Assembly: GCA_037349315.1 (NCBI GenBank)
Contig: JBAIAC010000057.1
Location: 8,029,501-8,093,500 of the forward strand
Origin: Chelydra serpentina
Taxonomy: Eukaryota > Chordata > Testudines > Chelydridae
Direction of reading: 5' to 3'
DNA length: 64,000 nt
The notes beneath the pieces are model-generated. The model was not told where the DNA came from. It was given only the letters and a program-made list of their open reading frames with translations, and ran no database searches. Shown piece by piece: positions 39,008 to 48,180 of this stretch. Each line of letters starts with the position of its first letter. Within the stretch, counting starts at the first letter, position 1. Made by a program: the position numbers and the translations under genes.

Positions 39008-39148
39008 CACGGAGGAAGGTTGGCGAATAAGTTGCAAACGAGTCAAATATGCTGTTGGAAGCCATGACCCCAGCCCAAGATGATTCTTCGGCCAGTCCTT
39101 GTGGTTTGTTTATATTCCCCCCGCTAGTCTTGAAAAAATAAGTTTGAA
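39008..39148 (-). CDS. RUNX3: RUNX3 distal (P1) coding exon: 5'UTR end plus N-terminal 19 codons
   Basis: Coding part is 39065 down to 39008. Read on the minus strand it gives MASNSIFDSFATYSPTFLR and then one base (G) before a GTGAGT donor at 39007-39002. From knowledge of the family, RUNX3 P1 protein begins MASNSIFDSF.TYSPTF.R followed by an Asp codon split after its first base; RUNX1 (MASDSIFESF) and RUNX2 (MASNSLFS) fit less well. The visible difference from the mammalian form as I remember it is Ala for Pro at residue 11 and Leu for Ile at 18. RUNX3 is a Runt-domain transcription factor that binds DNA with CBF-beta and acts in T/NK-cell, sensory-neuron and epithelial programmes; this exon only supplies the P1-specific N-terminus. 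The ATG context (GTCATGG) is good. The exon start at 39148 is inferred from a TTTCAG acceptor. Remaining exons lie beyond position 1. Confidence 0.92.
39099..39107 (-). promoter_or_regulatory. RUNX motif in the P1 5'UTR
   Basis: Minus strand AAACCACAA lies 34-42 bases before the ATG. The RUNX1 P1 leader has a similarly placed AAACCACA, so this is probably the orthologous leader site. Confidence 0.6.
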
Positions 39149-39391
39149 CTGAAATACAAAAGAGAGAGAGAGAGAGAGAGAGAAATCCACAAGGAAGCTA
39201 AGTGCCTGTTTGTAACCAAGAATCTGGCTTTGCCGTGCCACAGGAATGCTTAGCCACAAGTTTTTCAACAGAAGCATATGCACACTGGATCATTAGTACG
39301 GAAGGGGGGAAAGAAAACAGGGTTTGCAAAGAGATAGACAGAGGGCGGCGTAAGGTATGGAGAGCAAAATGAATGAATGAATGGAACTTAC
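39149..39391 (-). other. RUNX3: Putative 243-bp 5'UTR intron of RUNX3 P1 transcript
   Basis: On the minus strand the stretch starts GTAAGT (39391-39386) and ends in a long CT-repeat pyrimidine tract followed by TTTTGTATTTCAG (39161-39149). Both splice signals are close to consensus. The interval contains upstream ATGs (for example near 39275 and 39291), which splicing would remove. The alternative is an unspliced leader of about 445 nt. Confidence 0.55.
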
Positions 39392-39515
39392 CCTAGACAG
39401 ACAAAAATACAGCTGGTGTTAACAACCGGGGAGGGGGGAAAAACCTCCTTGTTGAGGTACAGGTACTCTTCTAAATTGGAGATTGCAGTTTGCTTGTGGT
39501 TCTGTGGTCGCCTAT
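39392..39515 (-). other. RUNX3: Putative non-coding first exon of RUNX3 P1 transcript (5'UTR)
   Basis: Inferred leader exon. Its 3' end is a strong donor (AGG then GTAAGT, at 39391-39386). Its 5' end is placed at the tandem RUNX sites 39495-39508, because RUNX P1 messages are known to begin at such a pair. There is no ATG in this stretch on the minus strand, nor in the 39066-39148 leader, so a spliced leader of roughly 200 nt would carry no upstream start codon. The exact transcription start cannot be read from sequence. Confidence 0.55.
39495..39508 (-). promoter_or_regulatory. Tandem RUNX-binding motifs at the RUNX3 P1 start region
   Basis: Two TGTGGT hexamers on the plus strand, 39495-39500 and 39503-39508, read on the minus strand as ACCACAGAACCACAAG. 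Paired RUNX sites at the head of P1 transcripts are a known shared feature of vertebrate RUNX genes and are tied to auto- and cross-regulation. Their position about 440 bp before the ATG supports both the promoter call and the gene call. Confidence 0.75.
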
Positions 39516-39670
39516 GAGGCCTGAAAGAGTGTTAACTCAACCCCGGTTCTGAGACAGAAAAGACTCCAGCTAGTCATTCGCTGAGTGGAAGAGGAGAGTC
39601 AGCTGACCCGTGATGTCAACGGGCATGAAACATCTTTGTGGCTTCTTCTTCTTTTTTTTTTTTTTTTTTA
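39516..39670 (-). promoter_or_regulatory. RUNX3 P1 proximal promoter region
   Basis: Upstream flank of the presumed start. Visible motifs are an E-box CAGCTG (39600-39605, inside palindrome TCAGCTGA), a CRE/AP-1-like TGATGTCA (39611-39618) and a GGAA core at 39587-39590. No convincing TATA box is seen. Some 18 consecutive T residues (39652-39669) follow. This is not a CpG island, which fits the distal RUNX promoter as opposed to the GC-rich P2. Function is inferred from position. Confidence 0.5.
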
Positions 39671-40348
39671 TGGTTTATATTTATTAGTTCATGGGAGGCC
39701 TGGTTGACTCTCCCGGACCCTATGGTGAATGACATACAGAAGCAGAACTTAGAAGCATTGAGACATTTCCTTTTAATTAATTATATTGTTGCCCTAGAAG
39801 AGACAGAAGAGAGACTTCAGATTTCTAATTGGTTGATTGAAGTAATAACCCATTTACATTCAGTGGTTTTCTCCTTTTAACTGCCTTTTCTCCCACATTT
39901 ACCACTTGTCTGTATCATAATTTTTAGCTGTACATGGCTTTCTAACTCCCAGCTCTCTTGGCTGATTGTTGTTGCTGAGTGTCGAGACTATTTCCATATG
40001 TGTAGATGGGTGGCTCTTCTTTACTGGGATTTCATGTGAATTAGTATATTAAGCATGACACAAAGCACATGTGGCAGAATAAACATTGCTAGCTGAAGAG
40101 GAGGAACTGTGGCCATTCTTCATTCTTTAAAGGTGTAGAATCGCATTCCAGGGAAAGGAAGGCAATCAAACTCGCAGGCTCCTGAGTCTGAAGCCCTTGC
40201 TCATGCTGGGTAGTGCTTATTCATTGGGGCCAATGCGAGTGTTGCCTGGGTAAAACTGTGGGGACGGGCGCCTTGTTTTTCAGGAGTAATAGTCACCAGC
40301 TGATTATTAATGACGATGCTTTGATATCCGCGGGTGGGTAAGTGCAAA

Positions 40349-40480
40349 GGGCCAGATTTTCAAAGGTAGTTAGGCATCGAAGCAGGTTTAGCACCCAACC
40401 CACTTAGGTGCTTTTTGAAAATCCCACTAAGTGCCTATCTTCATCTTTAGGTGCCTACATACCTTTGAGAATCTGGCCCC
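40349..40480. repeat. Fold-back palindrome flanked by GGGCCAGATT/AATCTGGCCC
   Basis: Outer arms GGGCCAGATTTTCAAAGGTA and TACCTTTGAGAATCTGGCCC are inverted, with an inner pair built on TTAGGCA/TGCCTA and CACTTAGGTG. Confidence 0.7.
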
Positions 40481-40735
40481 TTGGCCCTCAAAATAAGGCT
40501 TCAATGGGACATAGACTCTATATTGGCCTTCTCCAAGGGGTGAATGTCACCTGTTCGGGAAATAAACCTCACAACATTCCTGGGAGATGCGCATTGGGCC
40601 ATCACATTTTAAGCAAACTTCCCCAATGGTTTCCTGGGGAAGTTCTGCATAAAATCCTGTGGCACTAGATGGTGCAGGGTTATTAGTAAAAACGTAACTT
40701 AAAGATCCCTCTGAACTGGTAGCATCAACATCCAC

Positions 40736-41410
40736 CCAGAGAATCCTAGAAATCAGAGCTGAGAAAGAGGACCTAAGATTGGCCTAGTTTACTCCTTGGC
40801 CAGTGTCCGATTGGTGCCTACAGTCCATTTCCCAATCCTTTGAGCAGCACAATTTTTAACTACCCCAAGTGCTTGAACTGCGAGGTGACCTGATAACAGT
40901 CTTCAGATATGTTAAGGGCTGTTACAAAGAAAACAGCGATCGATTGCGCTCAATGTCCAGCAAAGGCAGGACAAGAGGTAATGGGCTTACTCAGCAGCAA
41001 GGGAGATTGATATTAGGAAAAGCTTTCTAATGACGAGGGTAGTTAAGCTCTGGAATAGGCTTCCTGGGGGGTTGTGGAATCCCCATCAAGAACTGGTTAG
41101 ACAAACACCTGTCAGGAATGGTCTAGGTGTACTTGGTCCTGCTTCAGCATGGTGGGATGTACGACATGATCTCTCAAGGTCTCTTCCCGCCCTAGATTTC
41201 TATGATTCTACTCACTTCCCTTGGAAGATCATCCCACTTTAACTGTTCTTAGGGTCAGGAAACTTCCTGATATTGAACCTAAATTTCCCTCTCACGCTCT
41301 CCTCTTTGCCCTCAGTTAATCCTCCATATTATTACTGGTTTCCAGCAGTGTTCCCACTGTACACACTAGACAAAGGCCCCTTGTACCAACCTTAATATTT
41401 CCTGTTTCTT
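40736..41410 (-). mobile_element. L3/CR1-like LINE 3' remnant, split
   Basis: Two parts, 40736-40876 and 41212-41410, form one old CR1-clade 3' end (AGAATCCTAGAAATCAGAGC..., TCAGGAAACTTCCTGATATTG). A younger CR1 separates them. Confidence 0.65.
40877..41211 (+). mobile_element. CR1 LINE 3' fragment
   Basis: Plus strand, from the end of the reverse transcriptase (GAGGTGACCTGATAACAGTC) to TTCTATGATTCTA. Inserted in an older L3-like fragment, whose halves flank it. Includes the codons for ...LWNRLPGGLWNP..., a decayed match to the normal C-terminal block. Confidence 0.85.
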
Positions 41411-41966
41411 CATAGTGTTTACACCCTTCAGGTATTCCTAATTGGTTATTAGGTCCCTCCATGTTAGTGGTCAGTCAGTTAATGTTAACCAGATTCTGTT
41501 CTCACTGGCACCAGTGTAAATGCAGAGTAACTCCATTCACATCAGACTCTGCTCTCTTTAATCACACAAAAATCCCAGTGGGTCAAATTCTGTTCTCCAC
41601 TGGTATACTAAATTCACAGTAACTGTTGAAACCAATGGATTTCCTCCATATTTATCCCAGTCTAGGAGTCTGGTCCAAGACCCAATGAAGTCAATGGAGT
41701 TTTTGCTGTTGGTTTTAAAGAGGTTTTCGTTTGGGCCCTACATGAGACCAGAATTTGGCCCTTTATTTGTATGAGTCATCATTAGTTTCTAGACCCAAGT
41801 TGACACAAGGCTGGTATTATGCCTATAGTCTGCAGTGTTATCTGGTGGGCATATGTGGCTCATGTCCTGATGATAATCACCATTCAAATATTATCCTTTC
41901 TCTGTGTGTTTCTTGCAGAGACCTACTCACTATCATGTCAGGTTAAGAATTAGTTTCATTGGGGCC

Positions 41967-42605
41967 TGTAGCGAGGTCGAGACTCACTGGCGCAGCACCT
42001 CCTGCTGGTCATCTTGGGAATTAGCTCTCCAGTGTACAGAGCACCTCCTACTGGCCGGTGTCTCGCCTGCCACTGGCACCCGTGTCCCTCCCAGACCCCG
42101 GTGCCCTTTACCTTGGGGTGCTGCCCCAGCACTACTCCCTTACTCAGGGTTTCCCTTCCCAGGGGAACCCCCAACCCTCTAAATCCACCTTGCCTCAGTG
42201 GCTACTGCCAGTCACCATCTAGCCCCCGCTCACTGGGGCAAACTGCAGTCTGTCATGGCCACTCATCGTTGGCAAGGGGTTAGGACCTGCTGCCTTTACC
42301 TATCCCCAGGCTGCCCCTCTGCAGCCCCAGTATCTTTTCATAGGCCTTCATCAAGGCCTGCAGCCTGGGGGTCTACCCTTGCCCTTCCCCAGCACTGCTC
42401 CACTTTGGGTACCTTGCTCCCAGGCAGCTAGCCCTTCCCACGCCAGGGCTAGAGTGAGACTTCTCCAGCTTCTGGCCCACAGCCCTCTTATCAGGGCCAG
42501 CTGGGCCCTGATTGAGCTGGCCACAGCTGTGGCTGCTTCCCCAATCAGCCTAACTTGGCTGCTGTTAACCCCGGCTTATGGGAGTGGGGCAGCCGCCCCA
42601 CTACA
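41967..42605. mobile_element. Solo LTR of an LTR retrotransposon (old genomic copy)
   Basis: 639 bp beginning TGTAGCGAGG and ending CGCCCCACTACA, so it has the TG...CA ends and TGTAG/CTACA inverted tips. Flanks GGGCC (41962-41966) and GGACC (42606-42610) form a 5-bp near-duplication. There is no internal coding region or second LTR, which fits a solo LTR left by recombination. It could be Gypsy or retroviral; the sequence does not decide. C-rich body with several CAGC/CCAG words. Confidence 0.75.
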
Positions 42606-42961
42606 GGACCCTATAGGTGGAGAAGTGACTCACTAAAACACGGAGAGATTTTTCTTCCAAAAAAAGATGTTTGGGGAAGTGAAACTCACAGTAAATTAAG
42701 TCTGAATGAAATCTGCCGGCAAAAAGTACCAACGTTTGTGGTATTTCCAGTGCATACAAGTGTGATCTAACAGTATTTATACAATCCTGTGTTCGCCACA
42801 TTTTGCTGCACGTACCTGCGGGCCCCAGTCTTGGCTTTCACATAAGAGTGCAGGGGAATTGGAAGTATTAGACATTATTGACTCCCAGAATATTAACACT
42901 GAGATGTGTAAGAGCTGATCTTATTTACTCCGGCTCAAAATGCTGGGACTCTGCTTGCCCT

Positions 42962-43054
42962 TCATAAAAGCGGGCCACACTGGGTCAGACCAATGGTCCA
43001 TCTAGTCCAATATCTTGTCTTCTGACAGCAGCCAGTGCCTGATGCGTTTCTGAC
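42962..43054 (-). mobile_element. CR1 3' tail, interrupted
   Basis: Contains ACTGGGTCAGACCAATGGTCC, a hallmark of the CR1 subfamily also present at 62653. A hAT element at 43055-43672 interrupts it; a short continuation follows at 43681-43710. Confidence 0.75.
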
Positions 43055-43672
43055 CAGGGCCGGCCCTAACCTTTTAGCCGCCCCAAGCAAAAAAAAACAA
43101 AAACCCAAGCGCTGCCCCCCCCCCAACGCCGACAAAAACAACCCCCCCGCCCCCAACGCCAACGCCCCGCCGAAATGCCTGGGGGGCTGGCGGGGAGGGC
43201 GCCATGCCCGCGGCCCCGCTGCCCCGGCCGGCAGTGCGGCGGGTCCGATGCCCCAGGCCGGCAGGGAGAGCGGCACACCTGCCGCCCCGCTCCCCCGGCT
43301 GGGGCACTGGTGGGAAGGGCGGCAGGTCTGCCGCCCCGCTGCCCCAGCCGGGGCGTCGGCGGGGAGGGCGGCAAGTCCGCCGCCCCACTTGGCAGTGCGG
43401 CACGCCTGCCGCCCCGCTCCCCCGGCAGGGGCACCAGCGCAGAGCGCTGCACGCCCGCCGCTCAGCTCCCCCGGCGGGGGTACTGGTGGGGAGAGCAGCA
43501 CGCCCACTGCCCCAGCCAGGGCGCCGGCTCGCCCGCCGCCCCACTCCCCCGGGGCACCAGCCAAAGATTTATTTTTTATTTATTAAAAAAAAAAAAAACA
43601 CGTGAGTGCCGCCCCCCTCCAGGTGCCGCCCCAAGCACGTGCTTGGTAGGCTGGTGCCTGGAGCTGGCCCTG
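43055..43672. mobile_element. GC-rich hAT-type element with CAGGGCCGGC termini
   Basis: 618 bp, ends CAGGGCCGGCCC and GAGCTGGCCCTG, perfect 8-bp duplication TTTCTGAC (43047-43054, 43673-43680). The interior holds direct repeats of about 60 bp around GCCGCCCCGCTSCCCCGGC. This makes long apparent frames on both strands (156-200 codons) with Ala/Pro/Arg-rich products, which I regard as artefacts. It is inserted in a CR1 3' tail. Confidence 0.92.
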
Positions 43673-44007
43673 TTTCTGACTAACTAAAAGAACGCCTGTC
43701 TCCAGGGTGATAACACAAAGTTGAGGGGAGGGGAAGGTATGCTGATCATTTTACAGCACAAAAGGAGGGGGGAAATATCAAACGAGCTTTTAAAAGGTTC
43801 AACGCAAGCCATCACCTGCAGGGCCTGTGGAGTAGGACAGTGTCACCTTGTCTCCATTTGCCTTGTATCTTCTCAGATCACAATGTCAACATGCTCCCCT
43901 TTCCCCAGATCCCACTTCTTCACATTGCGTGTTGCCGGCTGGCCCTGCAGTGCTATAAACATGCAAAGATCCAGGACCGCTGGCCATTTTCATGAGTCCC
44001 TTGACAG

Positions 44008-44131
44008 TAGGGTGACCAGATGTCCCGATTTTATAGGGACAGTCCCGATTTTTGGGTCTTTTTCTTATATAGGTTCCTATTACCCCTCACCCCCTGTCCC
44101 GATTTTTCACACTTGCTGTCTGGTCACCCTA
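44008..44131 (+). mobile_element. 124-bp hAT-type MITE (TAGGGTGACCA family), copy 5
   Basis: Perfect 8-bp duplication CTTGACAG at 44000-44007 and 44132-44139. Same termini and internal landmarks as the other copies. Confidence 0.92.
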
Positions 44132-45845
44132 CTTGACAGGGTTTAAGTCAGGGTCTGTGGTGAACTGGAGGGGACGGAAGATTCCTCAAACCTTGCCCCA
44201 CTCTATAAAGCAGGGATTTTGTCTCCTCTCTCCACACATGCACTTGATCCCACTGAAGTCATTGCTGCATGTGCAAAAGGTGGATAATAGACTTATTTTT
44301 CCTATAGGGCAACATTTTCCAGGTTAGACACACCAAGACTAAAAGTATGTAGCATGAACGTGTGCCATTGGGTCATTCAGATTTCATGCTATTTTTTGAT
44401 TCCTTGGCCCCAATCCTCCACTGAGGAAAAGGACTGGGACTTTCAAAACTATTGAATTCAAGGAGAGCAGAGTTAGGCCAAGCAGGAGCACTCTGGAACA
44501 CCCCACCCACGAAGCACACAGTGCAATTTAGAAAGTGGAGACGAGGAGCAGAGATGACTTAAGCCACCTTCCTTATCCCTGATCCTTGTGTGCCAGACTA
44601 GACCCCTGACGCAGCTGCTCTGAGTTACACCAACTACAAATGTCCCCTTATGGTCATTAGAACATCAGGGGATCACTAAGGTGCAGAGAAAACTGGTCAC
44701 ATCTCCTTTTCCCGGGCCACACCCCCTAACTCACCAGCCAAGGTGGAGTAGAAGCTGCTTTCCTAGGTTTACTCTACTCTGCACTGCGTTAATCCTCCCG
44801 GGCACAGGTAAGTTGGCTTTACAATTGCTTTGTTCCAGCACTGTGGCGCAAAGAAACCAAAGTGTAGCCAAGGCTCCTGCCCCTGGGTGCTTTCCTTGTT
44901 ATACTCATCTCTGAAATTATCCCCAGCCGTTTTCTTTATGATAAAATTCCCCCCTCTTTAAACTGCTGCATTTTTTCCATGGGTGTGTCTCTAAATCTAA
45001 ATACTCCAATTTTGCTCATGCAGTCAAATGCAAGGGCTTATTATGTGGTCTAGAAATTGATGGGTATTCCATATGTTATCTATATAATGTACCAGAAGCT
45101 AACACTGTGTTTCAAGGAAATTAACAACTAGTTCAGGCATTGCATTTCATTATGTACATTCATATGCATCTATGAGTGTGTAATGTATATGCTGATATAT
45201 TTTATTTATTTATGACCATTGACACGTAGAAATACAAAGCACCTATCCCACATTCTAAGAACCTCTGACAAACTTTAGAACACAAAGACGTATTAGATCC
45301 ATTTACAAAAGGTTGGGTGGGGGAGGAGGTGGTTCGCTTAGGAGCTGTGAAGTGAAATGGAGCCAAAACTGGGTAAAATGGTGAGCTCATAAAAAGTACA
45401 AACGAATCTAAAATGATTCCTTTGTTTTTAATTTGGATTTTTGGTTTGAGACTCAGCCATCATTAAGGGGATGTACATGTGCCCGAAGTCTGGTGGAATG
45501 GGGGCATATTAAAAGAAACACTATAGATGTCCATGCTAATAACGGATAGATCAAACAACACACCCAATAGAGAGAGATATGTCTAGATATAAAGATATTA
45601 TATACACCTTCATGAGCACATTTCTTCAGGTCAGGGGCCATGTCTCACAGGTGTTGGTTCAGCGCATAGGACAATGGGGTCCCACTTCTGATTAGGCACT
45701 CTGGATGCTGTTGCAATGTAAATATTCAGTAATCGCCCCTAGATCTCCTCAGAAGATTGCTACATCTCTCTTCATTTGTGGGCACACAGTCTGAGATTTT
45801 AAACACTCCCGGGAGACTTGGATCTGCATTTGTTTTTTCTCTAGT

Positions 45846-46019
45846 TCATAGAATATCAGGGTTGGAAGGGACCTTAGAAGGTCATCTAGTCCAACCCCCT
45901 GCTCAAAGCAGGACCAATCCCCAATTTTTGCTCCAGATCCCTAAATGGCCCCCTCAAGGATTGAACTCACAACCCTTGGTTTAGCAGGCCAATGGTCAAA
46001 CCACTGAGCTATCCCTCCC
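45846..46019 (-). mobile_element. tRNA-derived SINE with CR1-type tail
   Basis: On the minus strand the head has an A-box region (GATAGCTCAGTGGTTTGACC) and a B-box region (GGTTGTGAGTTCAATCC), and the tail ends TGATATTCTATGAA as in CR1. Structure is that of tortoise tRNA-derived SINEs mobilised by CR1 LINEs. Confidence 0.85.
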
Positions 46020-46027
46020 CGCAAAAA

Positions 46028-46227
46028 ATGGAGATATGCCTATCTCCTAGAACTGGAAGGACTTTGAAAGGTCATGGAGTCCAGTCCCCTGCCTTCACTA
46101 GCAGGACCAAGTACTGTCCCCTGACAGATTTTTGCCCCAGATCCCTACGTGGCCCCCTCAAGGACTGAACTCACAACCCTGGGTTTAGCAGGCCAATGCT
46201 CAAACCACTGAGCTATCCCTCCTCCCC
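46028..46227 (-). mobile_element. Cry I-type tRNA-derived SINE
   Basis: Minus strand: GATAGCTCAGTGGTTTGAGC (A box), GGTTGTGAGTTCAGTCC (B box), and a tail ending CTAGGAGATAGGCATATCTCC, which I recall as the 3' end of tortoise Cry I. It sits head to tail with the neighbouring SINE at 45846-46019; the two share the head but have different tails. Cry I is restricted to cryptodiran turtles and so dates and places the host. Confidence 0.8.
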
Positions 46228-47614
46228 ATAGTTGAACCTGTATTTCAGTCACTGAGGCCATGGATATTTGACCCAAACTGAAGCTGATCTTCAGAAATGC
46301 TGGACACCCTCAGTTCCGACTTACTTCCAGCGGAATCCTGGGTGCTCCCCACCTTTGAAGAGACTTGGATCCTAAGCCTGGTGAAGTCAAATGTTTCCAT
46401 GTTCTCTAGCAGGCTTCAGTTCAGGCCCCTTTCTGGTGTTACAAAAGTTGGAGCCCCGAAAACCCTCAAAATCACCGCATGCATTTGGAGATGGCAGCCT
46501 GTGGGGTTGGGACAGTCTTTTGCTCTGTATTTGTACGGCAACGAGTCCATGACCGGGGCTCCCAGGTGCTACGATTATACAAATAAAAATAACAAGCCGG
46601 CTGTGGAAAACCACTTGCACAATCCTATCGATTGCTGGCAGCAGGAAAAGAGGCAAAGGCCCCTGTTCTCTGCCCTCACTTATACTTTGTGCATCACTGA
46701 GCTGCATTTACCAGCTCTATCCCCATTGACACACTGAAAAAACCACCTTCTCTGGGGGGGAGGGGAGGTCTGAAGAGAGCACCGCAGCCGCTGGGAGGCC
46801 TGCAGTTACCCACAGGCTGCGCGCAGCCTGTACAAGAGCTGGCATTGCCCTTCAGGAGAGGGCTGTTTGGAAGAAGCAACTTTTTATGCATTCTCCTCCG
46901 CCAAGCGAAAAACAAAACAATGTCGTGCTGTCATCAAACCAGGCAAGTCAAGTCACAGGCTGCTGCAGGGCAGCTCAGATGCAGGCAGTTTGGCGAGGCT
47001 GCCATCAAACCCAGTGCGCCACAGGAAACCACTAACTCTAAACATGAGACAAACACTAGGCCATGCGCTCCCCTTCTGCTTCCACGAGTGGAGCGGAGTC
47101 AGAGCTAGCAGAACGCGGCGGCGTGTCTGTGTGGTAGGACCAGCTCTGCAGCACGTTCGCTCATCTCCATCCACAAGAGCGCCAGAGGCTCCTTCCTCCG
47201 GGTCCGTGTTTTCGCAGGGAGTGGAGTGGGTGGAACCAAAGAGCCGAATTCTGGGACTCGGCCCCCACAAAGCTTTGTACGTTCCCCGGCTCACGCCAAC
47301 GAAGAGCTCAGGGAGTTGGACGTGACTTATTAGTACCGCCGCGCTGCTTTTGGGAACCGGCGACGGACCCATCGCAATTAGGCCATGCTGCTCCCCTGAA
47401 GACGTCCAGCTGAATTCATAGAGGGGCAAAGCAGATTGGGATGATGCTGGAGGCGTCAAATATTGTGGAGTCGGCAAAGACAGTGGTGATGGGGAGGGAA
47501 TAACGTACACCCGAGGAATCGGAATGCATTACTACTGCTGTTCAAAGTGAGCATGTGTCAGCTGGACTTGTATCAGATTGGGAGCGCCAACAGTAGCGAT
47601 TAGTATGGGCTAGC

Positions 47615-48180
47615 CGAGCCGGCACGGGCCTGAGAATCAGAAGACCTGCCTTCTAGTCCCATGTGACCTTGGGCAAGTCACTTCCTCTGTTTTCCTACCC
47701 ACCTTGTGTCTATCTTGGTCACTTAGCCCCCGGTGCCCAACCTTATCACACAGGAGGGCCACATAAACTTAAGCACAACCTTGTGGGGACCAAACAGCTT
47801 CTACATATTTGAATAAGATTTAAAGTCACCTGTACTGATTTATATTTTAAGTTCAGCTTGTTTCGTATGTATTTAGACAGGTTGTTTCGATGTACAATTG
47901 TCTACTTATACACTTGGGTAAGCTAAAATGGGGTAAACATGATGACAAAACACTAATGAATTGGCCGTCCGTATATTGTGATGAAGCAAGCCCCAGGCCT
48001 TATCAAATGCTCTGGTGAGCCGTGTACGGCCCGTTGGCCGTAGGTTGGGCGCTCCTGATTGAGACTATATGTTCTTGGGCACAGGGACTGTCTCTCTGCG
48101 GTCAGACCCCACCCAGCCTTCTCAGCTGGAGTGTCTGTGTGCTACCAAAACAGATTATTATTATTATTGAGGAAACAGAC
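47615..48180 (+). mobile_element. MIR-like SINE interrupted by a hAT-like element
   Basis: Core TGTGACCTTGGGCAAGTCAC at 47660-47690; tail resumes at 48057 (TTCTTGGGCACAGGGACTG). Confidence 0.65.
47723..48056. mobile_element. Decayed hAT-like element splitting a MIR-like SINE
   Basis: The left edge reads GTGCCCAACCTTA and the right edge TAGGTTGGGCGCTCCTG, roughly inverted. The flanks 47615-47722 and 48057-48110 join to make a normal MIR-like SINE body, which supports an insertion. No intact duplication is left. Confidence 0.6.

Noticed and set aside
43035..43687. Overlapping Ala/Pro/Arg-rich frames on both strands, 128-200 codons
   Set aside because: They coincide with a GC-rich hAT-type MITE with a perfect 8-bp duplication; openness in many frames is compositional.
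45970..46227. tRNA-like A-box and B-box sequences as true tRNA genes
   Set aside because: They belong to SINE heads; the acceptor stem and cloverleaf are not intact and a CR1-type tail follows.
46850..47400. Moderately GC-rich unique stretch as a CpG island or the P2 promoter
   Set aside because: CpG density is only moderate, it lies upstream of P1 (the wrong side for P2), and no Runt-domain exon is near.
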